Translations under genes and position numbers: made by a program | NCBI RefSeq assembly: GCF_049243985.1 | Contig: NC_135381.1 | Span: 18,835,345-18,899,344, forward strand | Direction of reading: 5' to 3' | DNA length: 64,000 bases | DNA from: Paroedura picta | Lineage: Eukaryota; Chordata; Lepidosauria; Squamata; Gekkonidae | The notes under the pieces: model-generated | Databases searched by the model: none | Told to the model about the DNA's origin: nothing | Seen by the model: only the letters and a program-made list of their open reading frames with translations | Shown: positions 51,186-62,836 of the stretch, one piece after another | How positions within the stretch are numbered: the stretch's first letter is position 1 | How the letters are laid out: the number at the start of each line of letters is the position of its first letter

Positions 51186-51779
51186 CTCCATACCATACAC
51201 CTTGGAAATCTTGTTGGTGTTTGAAGTACTACTAGACTTAAATCTTGTTCTTCTACTGCTGACCAACCCCTCTGCACTCTTGAAGCGACCATGCACAGAT
51301 GGAGCTGCTAGATACCCAAACAGCATAGATCCCACTGCCTTGCCAGCAGTTAATCTCCACCTGCTGGATTTCTAACTTTTAAATACCCAGAACCTGGCCA
51401 AGACAAAAAGCAGCGTCGCAGCATGCTGTCTGGAAGACCAGGGGCTTTTCCGGGGGCAAAAGGGCCTGCTACAGTCACCCACGCCGTAGTGAGAAGGCAA
51501 GAGGGAAGCAATGGAATCAGGAGCCGCCCAGGGAGGAGATATCTCCGCTGCAGCAATGGGCCATGCATCGGGCCAAGCAACCGAAGGACGGAAGTGCAGC
51601 CGCCTTGTGCAGTGCCAGGGAGTAAGGCTGGGGAATGGGAAGCAGCCTCCTTGCGCAAGGGACCGGGCGAAATCGCCCCTACCCACCCACCTACCCACCC
51701 ACCCAGAGCCTCTCCTTGGTCCCACGAGGCGAGCAGGCAAGGATGCCGCCTGACTCCCTTCCGAATAGCTCGGGGCCAC

Positions 51780-52030
51780 CTACCGCCACCAGTCAGATTC
51801 TCTACTCGCCTCGCTTGATCTGCCGCAGCAAAAATGGGAATTTGAAAATTGCTACATTGCCGGAGGACGACCGTCGATTGGCTCCTCAGTAGCCAATCCG
51901 AGAGCTGGGAAGAATGCGGTTGCTAAGGGCGGTGCCTAGAGATTTTTAAAAACCGGCTCTCGCAGCCAATAGGAAGCGACCAGCCGCGGCTCCAGCTGAA
52001 GGGGCTGCTCCTGGCGGAAAATGATGGTTC
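51780..52030 (-). promoter_or_regulatory. Probable CCNB3 promoter with CCAAT boxes and a CHR-like element
   Basis: In this GC-rich block upstream of the first CCNB3 coding exon, the plus strand shows TTTGAA at 51841-51846 (a cell-cycle genes homology region motif), ATTGG at 51877-51881 (CCAAT on the minus strand), CCAAT at 51893-51897 and 51966-51970, and GGCGGAAA near 52013 (E2F-like). Paired CCAAT boxes about 30 bases upstream of a CHR are typical of cyclin B and other G2/M promoters bound by NF-Y and DREAM/MuvB. A possible non-coding exon 1 donor (GTAGGT on the minus strand) lies at 51783. The start site is not known. Confidence 0.5.
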
Positions 52031-52099
52031 AGATAGGCTAAGATGCGTCAGAACGTTACTTTTCCTTAAAGGGATAGTGCGCCTACGACCCGCTGCTTT

Positions 52100-54960
52100 C
52101 CATAGAGCGCGGGGAGAGGAAGGAAAACGGTGCCGGATCTTTAGTGCTAACCTTTTAACCTTGTTGCTTCCAAAGTTAAGTGGTAGTCATATGCCTGTAA
52201 GCAACTGTTAGAGTCCCACGTGTAGGTGCCAACGTGATCTATACTTAACTTAAAAAAGAAATCTTCAGTATACATGTGAAAGCAAGATGTGTTGCAAAGG
52301 ACTTGTGCCATTAAGCCACACGCTGGATTTAACTCCCAAATTGCTTCAGCATCAAATGTAAAATGACTGGAAAGAGGATGCCGGGCTAGATGGCTCTTTT
52401 GAACCAGCAGCTATCTTTGTGATGCTTCTACATGCGTGTCAGTCATCAATCACAGGACATATAGGTATTTGCATTCGTGTAGGATAAGCCCATTTGACGA
52501 TTTACAAGAGGGAAGTGTGCATTTCTTGCGCTTGCGCTGAATTCCCCCGTTTGGCCAACTGTCCCACGTGGTTTTATTAGCAAACTTAGAGAAATTGCCT
52601 GGCAGTGGGAAACGTGCGTTTTCTGAAAATAGAGAGAAACTGACACTTTGGGGTTCCGAACGGGTCAGCACGTGCGCATCTCTTTGCCTGGGCAGCAGTT
52701 CTGTTGGGACCAGACACTCAAGAGCTGGCCATTCGGCGTCTGGAACATGGGCTGCGGTCGGAAAAGGTCTATTTTGGTTCTCCTTCCACCAGAGGGCATC
52801 GCAGGCTACGTCAAAGGCTGCAGTCCTGAGCATAGTTAGGCTGCTTCATTCCTATTGGAGTGTATTCTTTTAAAGCAGACTCTGCAGGATAGCATCCAAA
52901 TTGTTTTGAATTCCTAAAACAGGTGAACAGCTACACTGCCAGTTCTTGGTTCTTCACAGGACGGTCTCAGATAAATCAAAACAAGAAGAAAAGACCTATC
53001 CTTATAGCATTAAACAATAGTAAAGATTGTTTTAAAACAATGTCCTTTCTTGAGTTTACTTTCAGTTTATTTCCTTCCAAGGACGTCAGCCAGAACGGTT
53101 TTCCAAATAAAATCCGTTTTCTGTTATCTTTTCCTCAGTGGGAAGTCCTCAATAACAAGTAATAATATAAATTGGCCGATGGCGTATGGAGATTCTGGCC
53201 CAATGTCATCTCTCCCCTCACCTCTTTCCTTGAGTGCAAAAGTTTGAAAGCTTAGTCATGCGGAGCCTACTTAATTCTGACAATGTAGGTTTGGGCCTTC
53301 TTTGCCTCAAGCATTCCCAGGACAAAACTAATCCAGGCCAAAAAGGCACCTCTGGCTTCAGAAGCAGAATAAAATGCATCTGACTGCCAGATGCTGAGAG
53401 CAGCTGACAGGTGAAGGCTGTGGTTTGTGGGCCCTTCTTGTGGCCGCTCTTGGGAACCGCATTCTGGGCTAAGTGGACCATTGGCCTGATGCGCCACGGC
53501 TACCCATGAGTTTTTATGCATCATTCTCATGATTGCATTTAGACTGAAAGTCAGAGCAAGATCTATAATCCTTTTCAGGAAACAAAAATAAGTACCCACT
53601 TTGTGAAGACCAGCAGGTGATCTGTTTGCAGTCCACAAAACATGGATCGGAGTTTTGACAGGATCTTGTACCCAATTCAGTTTGAAGTGCTTTCAGAAAG
53701 GTTCCCTCTTAATCTTTGTGTTGTTCTTCCAGTCTTTTTAAAATATTACTTGCCAACCTTACGTATTGAAAGACCCTGTTTTGACGATCTAGGAAGCAGA
53801 TGTTTATATTATGAACGACCTAGGTCAGGCAGTGTTCTTGCATTCCAATTCTTCACTCCCACCTTAACAACTAATTAACTCTTTACCATCCTGAGGCTGG
53901 CACAATCTGCAGACACTCTACCCCTTTTCTCATTTGCTGCTTGTGAATTGCCTTAACGATTGCCCAAGAATTTCATTTTCAGTTTGATTGAGGGCCCCGG
54001 ACAGATCCCTGAGGCACTCCACTTGTCACTCCTCTCCAAGAAGATGACGAACCATTAACAAGCACCCTTTCTTCCTGGAAAGAGACATATACAGAGTTAT
54101 CCCACTTCCTCCTCACAACAACCCTGTGAGGTAGGTCAGGTTCAGAGATGGTGACAGGACTGGCCGAAGGTCATTCAAGTTGCTTCATTGTTGAGTGGAG
54201 ATTTGAATCTGCTTCTGCCCCCAGGATACTGTCTCCGTGACTCCATGCTGGCTGCTGGAGGGGAGAGAAGGAAAAGGAAGGGATTGGAGCCAGCCCAACA
54301 TCACAAGGAATGCAAGAGCTTGTATTGGTGAGGGGAGGGAGCTGACAAATGTTTTGAAGTAATTTTGCTCAGGATTTTTTGCAATGCAGGGGATGATGCT
54401 GAAACACAGTGCTCAGACTGTGCGACTGTCCTGTGTAGCTGCTCCTAGCAGCAGAATGGCAGCAGCCACTGAGGGGGTGATGAGCAGAAGGCCAGCAGTA
54501 TTACCCTGAGAGAAGCAGGAGAGAATGGGAGCGAGTAAAGACTGAGCAAGAGAAAGGAGCTGGGGGGGGGTGGTGGAAGAAGTCCAGCTGGCCTGTCTGG
54601 CTCACTGCAAAAGACCCCACAACCCCAGTGTGTGCTACGTCTGACCAAGGCTGGCTCCTTTTTTCAGCTCCTCCGTTCTGCAATGGGTTGCAGAATCAAA
54701 AGCCTACTCAAGAACGACTCTCAAGAGAGCCAAAGTATGTGGCCTGTTCTGGCAAAGGCGAAGGAAGGGCCCCAAATATCTTTCTCCAAAGAATTCAGGG
54801 CAGTATTGAGAGAGCTGTCAACCACACCTCGTCATCTGCAGAATCTTGTCCCCTTCCATCCTGCAACTATCGCTGTGTAGCTTACAATCCTTGAAACAAA
54901 GAGAAGTGTGTTTGCAATACAACGCCTACGCACAGCTGTCCTTGATGAATTTACATCTTA
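52100..54960. other. Intergenic stretch
   Basis: No gene supported. A MIR-like SINE remnant (CACAACAACCCTGTGAGGTA at about 54115) is the only repeat I recognise. Confidence 0.5.
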
Positions 54961-54968
54961 GAACAGAA

Positions 54969-55620
54969 GAAGAATCCTGCCAGATCAGATCAGTAGTCCA
55001 TCTAGTCCAGCATCCTGTCTCACACCGTGGTTGGCCAATCAATTCCTCTGAAGGTCCAACAACAGGACATAGAGGCCAAGGCCCTCCCCTGATCTTGCCT
55101 CCTCGCTCTGGGATTCAGAGACTCACTGCCTCTGAATGTGGAAGTTTCCATCGGTCACCATGGCTAGTAGCCACTGATAGATTTATCCTTCATGCGTCTG
55201 TCTACTCCCCATTAAAAACTGGCTGTCCCCTGAGCCGTCACCACATCCCCTGCATTTAATCACTCACTGAGTGAAGAAATATTTCTTTTTGACTGTCATG
55301 CATCTACAGCCCATCAATTTAATTAGATGCCCCTGAATTCTAGCATGTTGGGGGAGAGAGGAAGAAGTTCTCTCTGTCTACTTTCTTTGCCGTGTACATA
55401 ATTTTATAAACATCTATCATGTCTCCACTTAGTCATCTCTCGTTCTAATCTGAAACAAACTCTTAGGAAGGGTGTGCTAACCCATTAGTCATTTTGGTTG
55501 CCTTCTTCTGTGCTTTTCCCCCAGATCTGCAGTATCCTTTTTGAGATACAGTGATGGGAACTGCACACAGTATTCCAGATGCTGCACCAGCATAGATCTA
55601 TCCCCTGCCACAACTACACA
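54969..55620 (-). mobile_element. CR1-type LINE 3' region, degraded
   Basis: The plus-strand sequence GATCAGTAGTCCATCTAGTC, CACCATGGCTAGTAGCCACT, ATAATTTTATAAACATCTAT and TTTTGGTTGCCTTCTTCTGT is a reversed CR1-class 3' region common in squamates. There is no intact frame. Confidence 0.65.
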
Positions 55621-55975
55621 GAAAGATGCCAAATCTCCAGGGCACCATATCTAGAATAGCTGGTTTGCTGACAATCTCAGGGGTTGAATGCTAAGCAAGC
55701 CTCTCAGCTGACCCGGGGGTGTTGCTTAGTTCTTGATCATTGGCACAGAGATTGATCTGAGCTCCTTGGCACTTATTCGGCAGCTTGGATGCCACAGGGA
55801 ATTAAAAAAAAAACCCAGGATCAGGAGGAAACCCTGTGATCTAGATCTCCACAGAATGAAATTCCTGGGCACAGCAGTTGATGCCATCAAATTCCGGGAT
55901 TCCTAAAAAGTCACCCTTAATCATCTCTGTTTTCCAGGAGTCGGGCAGCCTTGTGAATCTCCCCTCTCTTTGCTG

Positions 55976-56228
55976 AGAGAGCCAGTGTGCTGTAGTGGTT
56001 AGGAGTGGTGGCTTCTAATCTGGAGATCCAGATTTTTTTCCCCACTCCTCCACATGCAGCCAAGGTCCTTGGGCTAGTCACAGTTCTCTTAGAGCTATTC
56101 TTGCATAGCAGTTCTCTTAGAGCTCTCTCAACCCCACCTACCTCACAGGGTGCCTGTTGTAGGGAGAGAAAGGGAATGGTGATTGGAAGCCACTTTGGGA
56201 CTCCGTTGGGTTGTGAAAAGCAGGTCTA
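55976..56228 (+). mobile_element. tRNA-derived SINE
   Basis: GAGAGCCAGTGTGCTGTAGT and GGTTAGGAGTGGTGGCTTCT form the head. The middle has a duplicated AGTTCTCTTAGAGCT segment, and the end is GGAAGCCACTTTGGGACTCC. Confidence 0.7.
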
Positions 56229-57838
56229 AACAGCAAGACACTTCCTCTTCTCTGTTTGTATTTCATTTCTTCGCTATCAGTGGAGCAGTTTTGCTGAGAC
56301 CCAGCCAAGAAAGGAATTCCCGAGGCAGCGTGCCACAGGGATCAGCATCGCAAGGCAGGATGTGTGGGGCAGGCAAGACAGACTGGAATTCTCCTGTTAG
56401 GCTGGGAATTCTTCTGTCTGTTAATGAGGCACCTTTTGTTTTAGATCGTTACCTTTCACTTAGCACTCTGAAAGTCCAACTATTGGTGAGTCAGACATGA
56501 ATGACGGAGCTCCCCTTGAGTGGTGGCTGGCATGTGGGTGGGTGATGTGCGTTTCATGCCTGACCTTAAAAGCCCTGAAGGCACAGGAAAACGGGGCTGC
56601 AGATTCTTGCTTCATCAGCAGCACATGCGGAACTACAGAGTCGAAGGCTGCTACCTCCCAGTGTGCAGAAAATGGCCAGACATCTGCTTCTGATTACACC
56701 CGCCGCATTCCAGTCAGCCCTATGCAAAGTCTTCCTTTTACAGGGCCTCTGTGGCAGTCCAAGCCCAGCCCTCTACCTTATGGGCCCTTGAAGCCTGGAG
56801 TGTGCTGTCCAGCCTTGTTACGTTCCCATCAGCTCTTCTTCCCACAGCCGGCCTCATCTTGCATCTTAGCTCCTGGTTCAGATCTCATGAGAGTCCTGCA
56901 AATGACCAGATGGACCAACTGAGACATTTCCTCAGAACCTACAGACATGTTTGTCACCCTCTTGCCAGACTCAAGTAGGTATGTGTATTTCAGAGTCACA
57001 TACAGGATCTAACCTCCCACTTAACTCAGCTTTTAAAAGCAGCTATTGGGGGGGAGGGGGCTTCTATTGGGGCCACAGGACCGGGGAAACTCTTCCCCCC
57101 TGTGCCATGTCCTGAATCAAAGCTAGCCCCTTGGCCTTTGATAAGCTTGTGTAAAGGACAAAGACCGATGCTGTCTTCCTTCCTTCCTTCCTTCCTTCCT
57201 TCCTTCCTTCCTTCCTTCCTGAACCAGTCTCAGACCAAGACAGCTTTCAGAACAGAAACCCCATCTGCCAGGCACGGCAGCAGGAATGCTGGCCATCTCT
57301 GAGGTTCTTCCGACAACAGCTGGTTCTAAGTGTCTGCGGGTGAAGTTGGCCTTGAATTTTGCCCCCAACTGCTCTTTGCAAGTTTCTGATTTCCCTGGCT
57401 ACGAAAGATTTTGGAAAGAGACACAATCTAAATAATAACACCGCTATTTCAATAAAAATCCAGCTTTTGTTTGTCTGAGTTTTTTGGAGTTTTTAAAAAA
57501 ATAAACTGGAATACAAACACACCTTTCTTTTCTGCCAAGCCTCCTGTTTAAAGTCTCTATTGTTATGGCCACGAATCACCGATTTGCTATTGGTCAGGAC
57601 GACACATCATCCCCCAGGAAGTAGCATGCGGACATGTCGGAACTGCCTGCAGTAGACCTTATTTTAAAAAGCAATAAACACCAATAAGGTTCCTCCAGAG
57701 AGTTATCAGATAGGAGGCCAAAGGCTGAGCTCCTCTTGGCACTTGAAAGGCATGCTCTACGTGTGAGCCGTTGCCTTGAGATAGGGGTCATGTTGCAATG
57801 GGTGGCAGCAAGCAGTGAGGAGATGCAAGGCCCTAGAG
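56229..57838. other. Intergenic stretch with a (TTCC)n tract
   Basis: A tetranucleotide TTCC array occupies 57176-57220. I recognise no gene or other repeat. Confidence 0.55.
57176..57220. repeat. (TTCC)n microsatellite
   Basis: Eleven TTCC units without interruption. Confidence 0.9.
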
Positions 57839-57974
57839 CAGGGGTAGTCAAACTGCGGCCCTCCAGATGTCCATGGACTACAATTCCCAGGAGCCCCTGC
57901 CAGCGAATGCTGGCAGGGGCTCCTGGGAATTGTAGTCCATGGACATCTGGAGGGCCGCAGTTTGACCACCCCTG
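57839..57974. mobile_element. Fold-back hAT-type MITE (136 bp)
   Basis: Near-perfect palindrome with loop GAAT. Flanks CCCTAGAG (57831-57838) and CCCTAGAA (57975-57982). Only one base near the right end (GACCACCCC) is unpaired. Confidence 0.87.
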
Positions 57975-58647
57975 CCCTAGAAGTCTTGGGGGGTCTGGTT
58001 CCTCATGGCTTCTTCTGGCCATGGCTTCCCAATGCAAAAGCACCACTACTGCGACCACTGCCAGGGTGGCGAGGGGTTGTGCTGGGTCTAAAATATCCAC
58101 ACAGACCTCCCCTCTTCATTGCCCTGTTCAGCATGGTGGGCTGGCAGTAACCCTGAGCAACCTCTGAGTGAACAGGCTAACTGAGGCCTCTGTGCAAACA
58201 AAAAGGCCAGATGTTAAGTAATGATTGACCAAGTCCCTTGTAGGATCGTCCAGAGCAGCTTCACCCTCCAAATTGAAAATAGAAGTGTTTTGAAAATCTA
58301 ATCCCAGTTTATGGAACTGAGAATGCAGGATAAAACAATCTTATCCTAAGTGCCTGAACCCCTTTTGCTTGGCTGCAGTAGGACATCTTGCCTGCCCTTT
58401 GTGACATTCTGCAACATGGGAACACCAATCCCTCTATGCTGTGCCACAACTGTGTTCATGTCAGCAGGGGTTTCTGCAGGTGCCAGTATACAAGTGGGCA
58501 AAATCAACTGCCTTTACATGTGACTTCTCCAGTGTGGCCCTCACCTTGTGAAATGGCATACCTGTGGAGGTCAGGAAAGCTCCCATGTTCTGGCCTTCTG
58601 TAAACTATACAAAACTGAACTATATCTTCCACAAAAAGCTACACTCG

Positions 58648-58756
58648 TAGGGGTAATCAAACTGCGGCCCTCCATATGTCCATGGCATATGCTGGCAGGG
58701 GCTCATGGGAATTGTAGTCCATAGACATCTGGAGGGCTGCAGTTTGACTACCCCTG
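58648..58756. mobile_element. Fold-back MITE with shortened left arm
   Basis: TAGGGGTAATCAAACTGCGG at the left, GACTACCCCTG at the right. About 25 bases of the left arm are missing next to the loop. Confidence 0.75.
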
Positions 58757-59704
58757 CAGGACATCATTCAAATAAGCCCAGCCCTTTGAGCAATAGGCTA
58801 GTGAGTTGGGGAGGTGAATCAATGCTGGCAGACCCCCCCCCCTTTCATTGATCCTCATTTGGCTGCACTGATGTGGAGATGTAGGATGGGGGTGACACAG
58901 GTTTCAGAAAGGGCTGCTATAGCCAAGGCAAAGTGGCCCTTTAACCGGGAGTGGGATGCTTGGCTACAGAGGGGAAAATCCGCTGGTGTTTTCCAGTCTG
59001 GTGACCATTTCACAAAACTTGTGCCTCTTCACCCCTTAAAAAGAACTTCTCTCTTTTGCTTAACTTTCTTCAGGAAAAAAAACTGCACTCCAGATGTTTG
59101 GCTCTTGGCCAGGAGCTCCTAGCCAGGCCTGTTCTGCTGGGATCAGCAGAAAATGGTGCGATTGCATCAGAGAGAGAGAGAGCAGCATGACAGTGCGTGA
59201 GCCCCAAACGGAAAACAGCCATTGTAGGGATGGACAGAGAACTCCCCCACCTCAGGGGGCCTCCTTCTGAGAATAGGGTGGAGTGAACATCTCTGGAAAT
59301 TGACTAGATGCTGTAGCAAAGGGATATTGCTAAAGTCAACAGCATGGTTTAATGCGCAAACAACTTCTCAGTATTGTTTGGCTCATAATAGAATAATGAG
59401 GACAGACAGAAGGATCCAAGCCTATTAAGAAGCGAGTTATGTTCCCAAAAATGAACAGACGTTTGTATGCATTATTCTTGCCTCGTGCATGTCAGTTAAT
59501 AAACAAAAGCAGATAAAACCAGTATTTCTGTAATCGATCATCCAGCATTTGATTATTTCCTTCATTTATACCCTGCCTTTCTTCACAATGGGGATCCAAA
59601 GCAGCTTACTTTGATTTCCTGTCATCCATTTTATTCTCACAACAACTCTGTGACGTAAGGCAGTCTAAAAGTATGTGCTGTGGGTTCAATGGTAAAGTAC
59701 CGGC
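58757..59704. other. Intergenic stretch
   Basis: No gene or clear repeat recognised, apart from short homopolymers and an AG run near 59170. Confidence 0.5.
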
Positions 59705-60400
59705 TTGGCATGAAGAAGGCGATTCTGTAGGAAAGTCTTCGCCATGCGCCCCGGTCTCTGACTGCTTCTTTTAGTTGGTTCATCATCATCCCTGTATCAG
59801 CTTTGATTGTGTCGAGCCAGTTGATCCTTTGGCCACCATGTTTCCTTTTGCCGCTGACCAGGCCAAGCATTAATGATTTCTCCAACAAATTTGATCACAT
59901 AATATGTCCAAAGTCAGTGAGCTTTAGCCATAATATCTTGCCCTCTAATGATATGGTTGGTTTGCTCCTCTCTAAAACTATCTTGTTGGTAACTTTGGCA
60001 GTCCATGGTATTCTCAGCATTCGTCTCCAACACCAGAATCTGAAAGCATCTATTCTTCTCCTGTCTTCCTCCTTCAGGGTCCAGCTTTCACATCCATAGA
60101 TTGTGATGGGGAAGACAAAGGCGTTGACTAGCCGGCATTTTGTATTAAGGCTGATATCCTTACCTTTCCATATTCTGTTCATGCCTAACATTGCGTTCCA
60201 GCCCAGTGTTATTCGCAGTTTGATTTCACAGCTGCATCCACATCGAGTGATCATGGAGCCAAGAAAGATGAAATCATCAATACATTCAATAATTCTTGTT
60301 GTCAATTGTGACTTTGGTGCTATTGCCAGTAGTTGCCATGATCTTGTTCTTTTTGATATTTAGGTATAGTCCCATCTTTTCACTTTCTTCCCACCCAACA
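59705..60400 (-). mobile_element. RTE-clade LINE fragment, distinct from BovB
   Basis: On the minus strand: KNKIMATTGNSTKVTIDN (about 60345-60290), DDFIFLGSMITRCGCSCEIK, NAFVFPITIYGCESWTLKEE, FRFWCWRRMLRIPWTAKVTN, then in another frame LLEKSLMLGLVSGKRKHGGQ and IKADTGMMMNQLKEAVRDRG. One frameshift near 59895 and several stops make it inactive. The residues fit a second RTE family known from lizards. Confidence 0.82.
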
Positions 60401-61229
60401 TGAGCAGCAGAGATTTCTAAGGTAGCTCAAACACCAAAGTTCGCAGAGTCACATTCAAATGCAGCTCTGACCCCAAAACTTTCAAGACTGAAACGCAAAC
60501 CAGACTGTAACCAGCAAGATTTTACAGACTCTTATGTTGACACTTGCAAAGGATTATTGCAATGCTCAATAACAAAAGTGAGCATTGGAATACAAAATAC
60601 AACACCTGCATTTTTAATGTCTAAAGTGTTCCTTCTAAACTGGTTTTGCACAATTCCCCAACTCTGTACCCATCAACTGAGAATGACTGCAGGTGATGGA
60701 AGTTGATTTTAAACCCTGAAAACTTTTCACAATATATCTGTTGTTCTTTATGGCCCCACAAGACTTTTGGTTGTGTCGGCCTTCATGGCACCAAAGCGGA
60801 TAGATGCCCTGATGATGGTGAAAAGCAAATGCGTCCTCCCATGATAATTAACTGCCAATTAACAAATTAGCTCAGGAGATTTAGCCCATGCCTGTCTTCT
60901 TACAATACATCTACATCTTGTCACTAAATCCTTGGGGAAAGGCATGTTTTGACAAAACAAAGGCAGAAATACCCTGTTTACTAGTTCTAGCTGATGCCAC
61001 TGAATAGTACCTGTCTTGCCTGGCTATCTTCTTTCGAATGCCCAGGCTCTGCTGCTTTTTGAGGACAGGTTACTTCTTTAGAACTGTTTCAAGAATGTAG
61101 CAATACAAGCCAGGACTAAACTTGAAAAACTTGCCATCTCTGCCCAGAGGGAGGAGATTAATGACCTGCTGTCTTTCTATGGAATTGCTTGGCAGCTGTG
61201 CTGTGTGCCTTGCCTCCGATGGATAGAAG
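60401..61229. other. Intergenic stretch
   Basis: No gene or repeat recognised. Confidence 0.5.
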
Positions 61230-61324
61230 CAGGGGTAGTCAAACTGCGCCCCTCCAGGTGAACATGGACTACAATTCCCATGAGCCCCCGCCAGCAAACA
61301 CTGGCCGCAGTTTGATTACCCTTG
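61230..61324. mobile_element. Fold-back MITE, second arm mostly deleted (95 bp)
   Basis: CAGGGGTAGTCAAACTGCGC through CCGCCAGCAAACACTGG, then only GCCGCAGTTTGATTACCCTTG. The flanks GATAGAAG and GATAGAGG are a likely 8-bp duplication. Confidence 0.8.
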
Positions 61325-62199
61325 GATAGAGGATTCTGACATGACCTGCAGGTTCATGATAGGGCTGAGTGCCGCTTTGCTCTCTTCTCCGCCCCCTCCA
61401 AATTCCTCCTGGTCCTGACCTCCTGTGCTAGTCCAAGGCTGACCTTGTTGCTGGTTTGTCTGTCTCTCCTTATCTCTGGTAATTCTCTGCAGAGCCTTGG
61501 AAAGTCCTTTCCTTTAACGCCTTCGGGCTGGATTTCATTTAGGATATCGTTGTTCTATAATTTGGTTTCCAGGATGCTGTCCTTGGACAGCTATCTAGCT
61601 AGCCATGATGTTTATCACAGGCTCACTGCTAGTAAAGTTCATGCAGCTACGAGTATCTGACTACACAGCAAAGTGAAATTTCACTCTACATCTGCAATTG
61701 AGAAGTGGTGAGAAGCCCTTCGCCACAGGGCTGTAAGCTACCCTAAACCCGTTTCCCCATGGCTGTGCTCACTCCATTAGGGATAAGAGCTGCCACAGGC
61801 TTTTGTCTGCTCCTCTAAATTCCTCCCTGCTCCATTCAACTGCCTCTTACCTGGGTATCTGGGATACCAACTGGTAACTATGTGGTTATTCATGGAGGGT
61901 CATTCAGCTATATGCTTTTCTTACCTGGGAATCCCCCCTCCTGTAGAATAATCACAAAATATACATTCCTATCCCCGAGGATCATTTACTGTCTATGCAG
62001 AGTACACAGGTTGGAAGTCTTGTTATCTCAGAGACAATCAATGGCCTTCCTGTTATGCACAGGAAAATCCAGCTGCAAAAGCACATTGAAAGTGCATTAT
62101 CCATTGTGTGCAGAATTGGTCGCCTGGAGGCCTGGCTGGTCACTGTGTGAGGCAGGCTGCTGGAGTAGATGGATTTTGCAGGACTCTTCTTATATTGTG
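61325..62199. other. Intergenic stretch upstream of the TNF-like promoter
   Basis: No repeat or exon recognised. Confidence 0.5.
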
Positions 62200-62609
62200 C
62201 CCGAAGGGCTGGGAAGAGCTCCCTCCCACGCACACCGTTCGCCAGAGGGAGTCTTTCCTCCCGCGCCTATATGCCGGTATCGGTGGCTCTAATCCCATGT
62301 GGCCAGTGGTCCTCCGGCCGGGCAAGTGATCGGAGCCACCATCAAGTGGCCCAAACGCGGGTCGCCGCTGTCGGATCAGGCTTGTTGGACGAGGCGAAAT
62401 CGGCTGAGCCGCCGCCGCCGCAGAAGCGGCGCCTCCTTCTCCTCCACGTGGCCGGGCTGACTCCTTTGTTTATCCGGCGGGCGGGCGGGTTTGAACTTCG
62501 TCCGCCCAGCCCACGGAGGCGGGTCCGAGTCCCAGCGCCAACCTCCTTTGGCCCAGAAGCGGAGCGGCTATACGGGAGGAGAAGCGGAGCTGCTCCGGAT
62601 CGCCTCTGA

Positions 62610-62624
62610 ATGCCGCCAGGATGA
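62610..62624 (+). promoter_or_regulatory. Four-codon upstream ORF overlapping the TNF-like start codon
   Basis: ATG at 62610 reads M-P-P-G and stops at TGA 62622-62624, which overlaps the main ATG (62621-62623) as ATGA. If the 5' UTR includes it, translation of the main frame would need leaky scanning or reinitiation. Only the overlap itself is directly seen. Confidence 0.45.
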
Positions 62625-62836
62625 CCCACCAGGCAGCCGCGAGCCAGCCGTACTTCCGATCCGACAGCAGCGACTCCGCCGCCCACATGCTGAGCGACGG
62701 GCTCCGGGCCGAGAAGTACCGTCGGAAGAAGCGCTGCAGCCCGGTGTGGCTGGCCGTGGCCGCCATGGGCATCCTGGCGCTGCAGATCGCCTCCACCACC
62801 GGCCTCTTCGTCTACTTCACGATGTCCATCTCCAAG
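62621..62836 (+). CDS. First exon of a type II membrane protein, probable TNF ligand family member (TNFSF10/TRAIL-like)
   Basis: From ATG at 62621 to the GT donor at 62837 the exon encodes 72 residues in phase 0: MTHQAAASQPYFRSDSSDSA, a basic stop-transfer patch (EKYRRKKR, residues 31-38), then one hydrophobic segment (about 42-67, VWLAVAAMGILALQIASTTG and LFVYF). No cleavable signal peptide is seen, and the order cytosolic tail, basic patch, membrane helix fits a type II protein. The helix end LQIASTTGLFVYFT resembles the TNFSF10 helix (LQSLCVAVTYVYFT), and the first exon of TNF ligands ends at about this place. The ligand domain must lie beyond the window. TNFSF11 or another ligand is the main alternative. 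A is present at -3 of the start codon. Confidence 0.6.

Noticed and set aside
52100-62200. Extra genes between CCNB3 and the TNF-like gene
   Set aside because: Open frames here are short, fall in repeats or low-complexity DNA, and show no domain or consistent splice sites.
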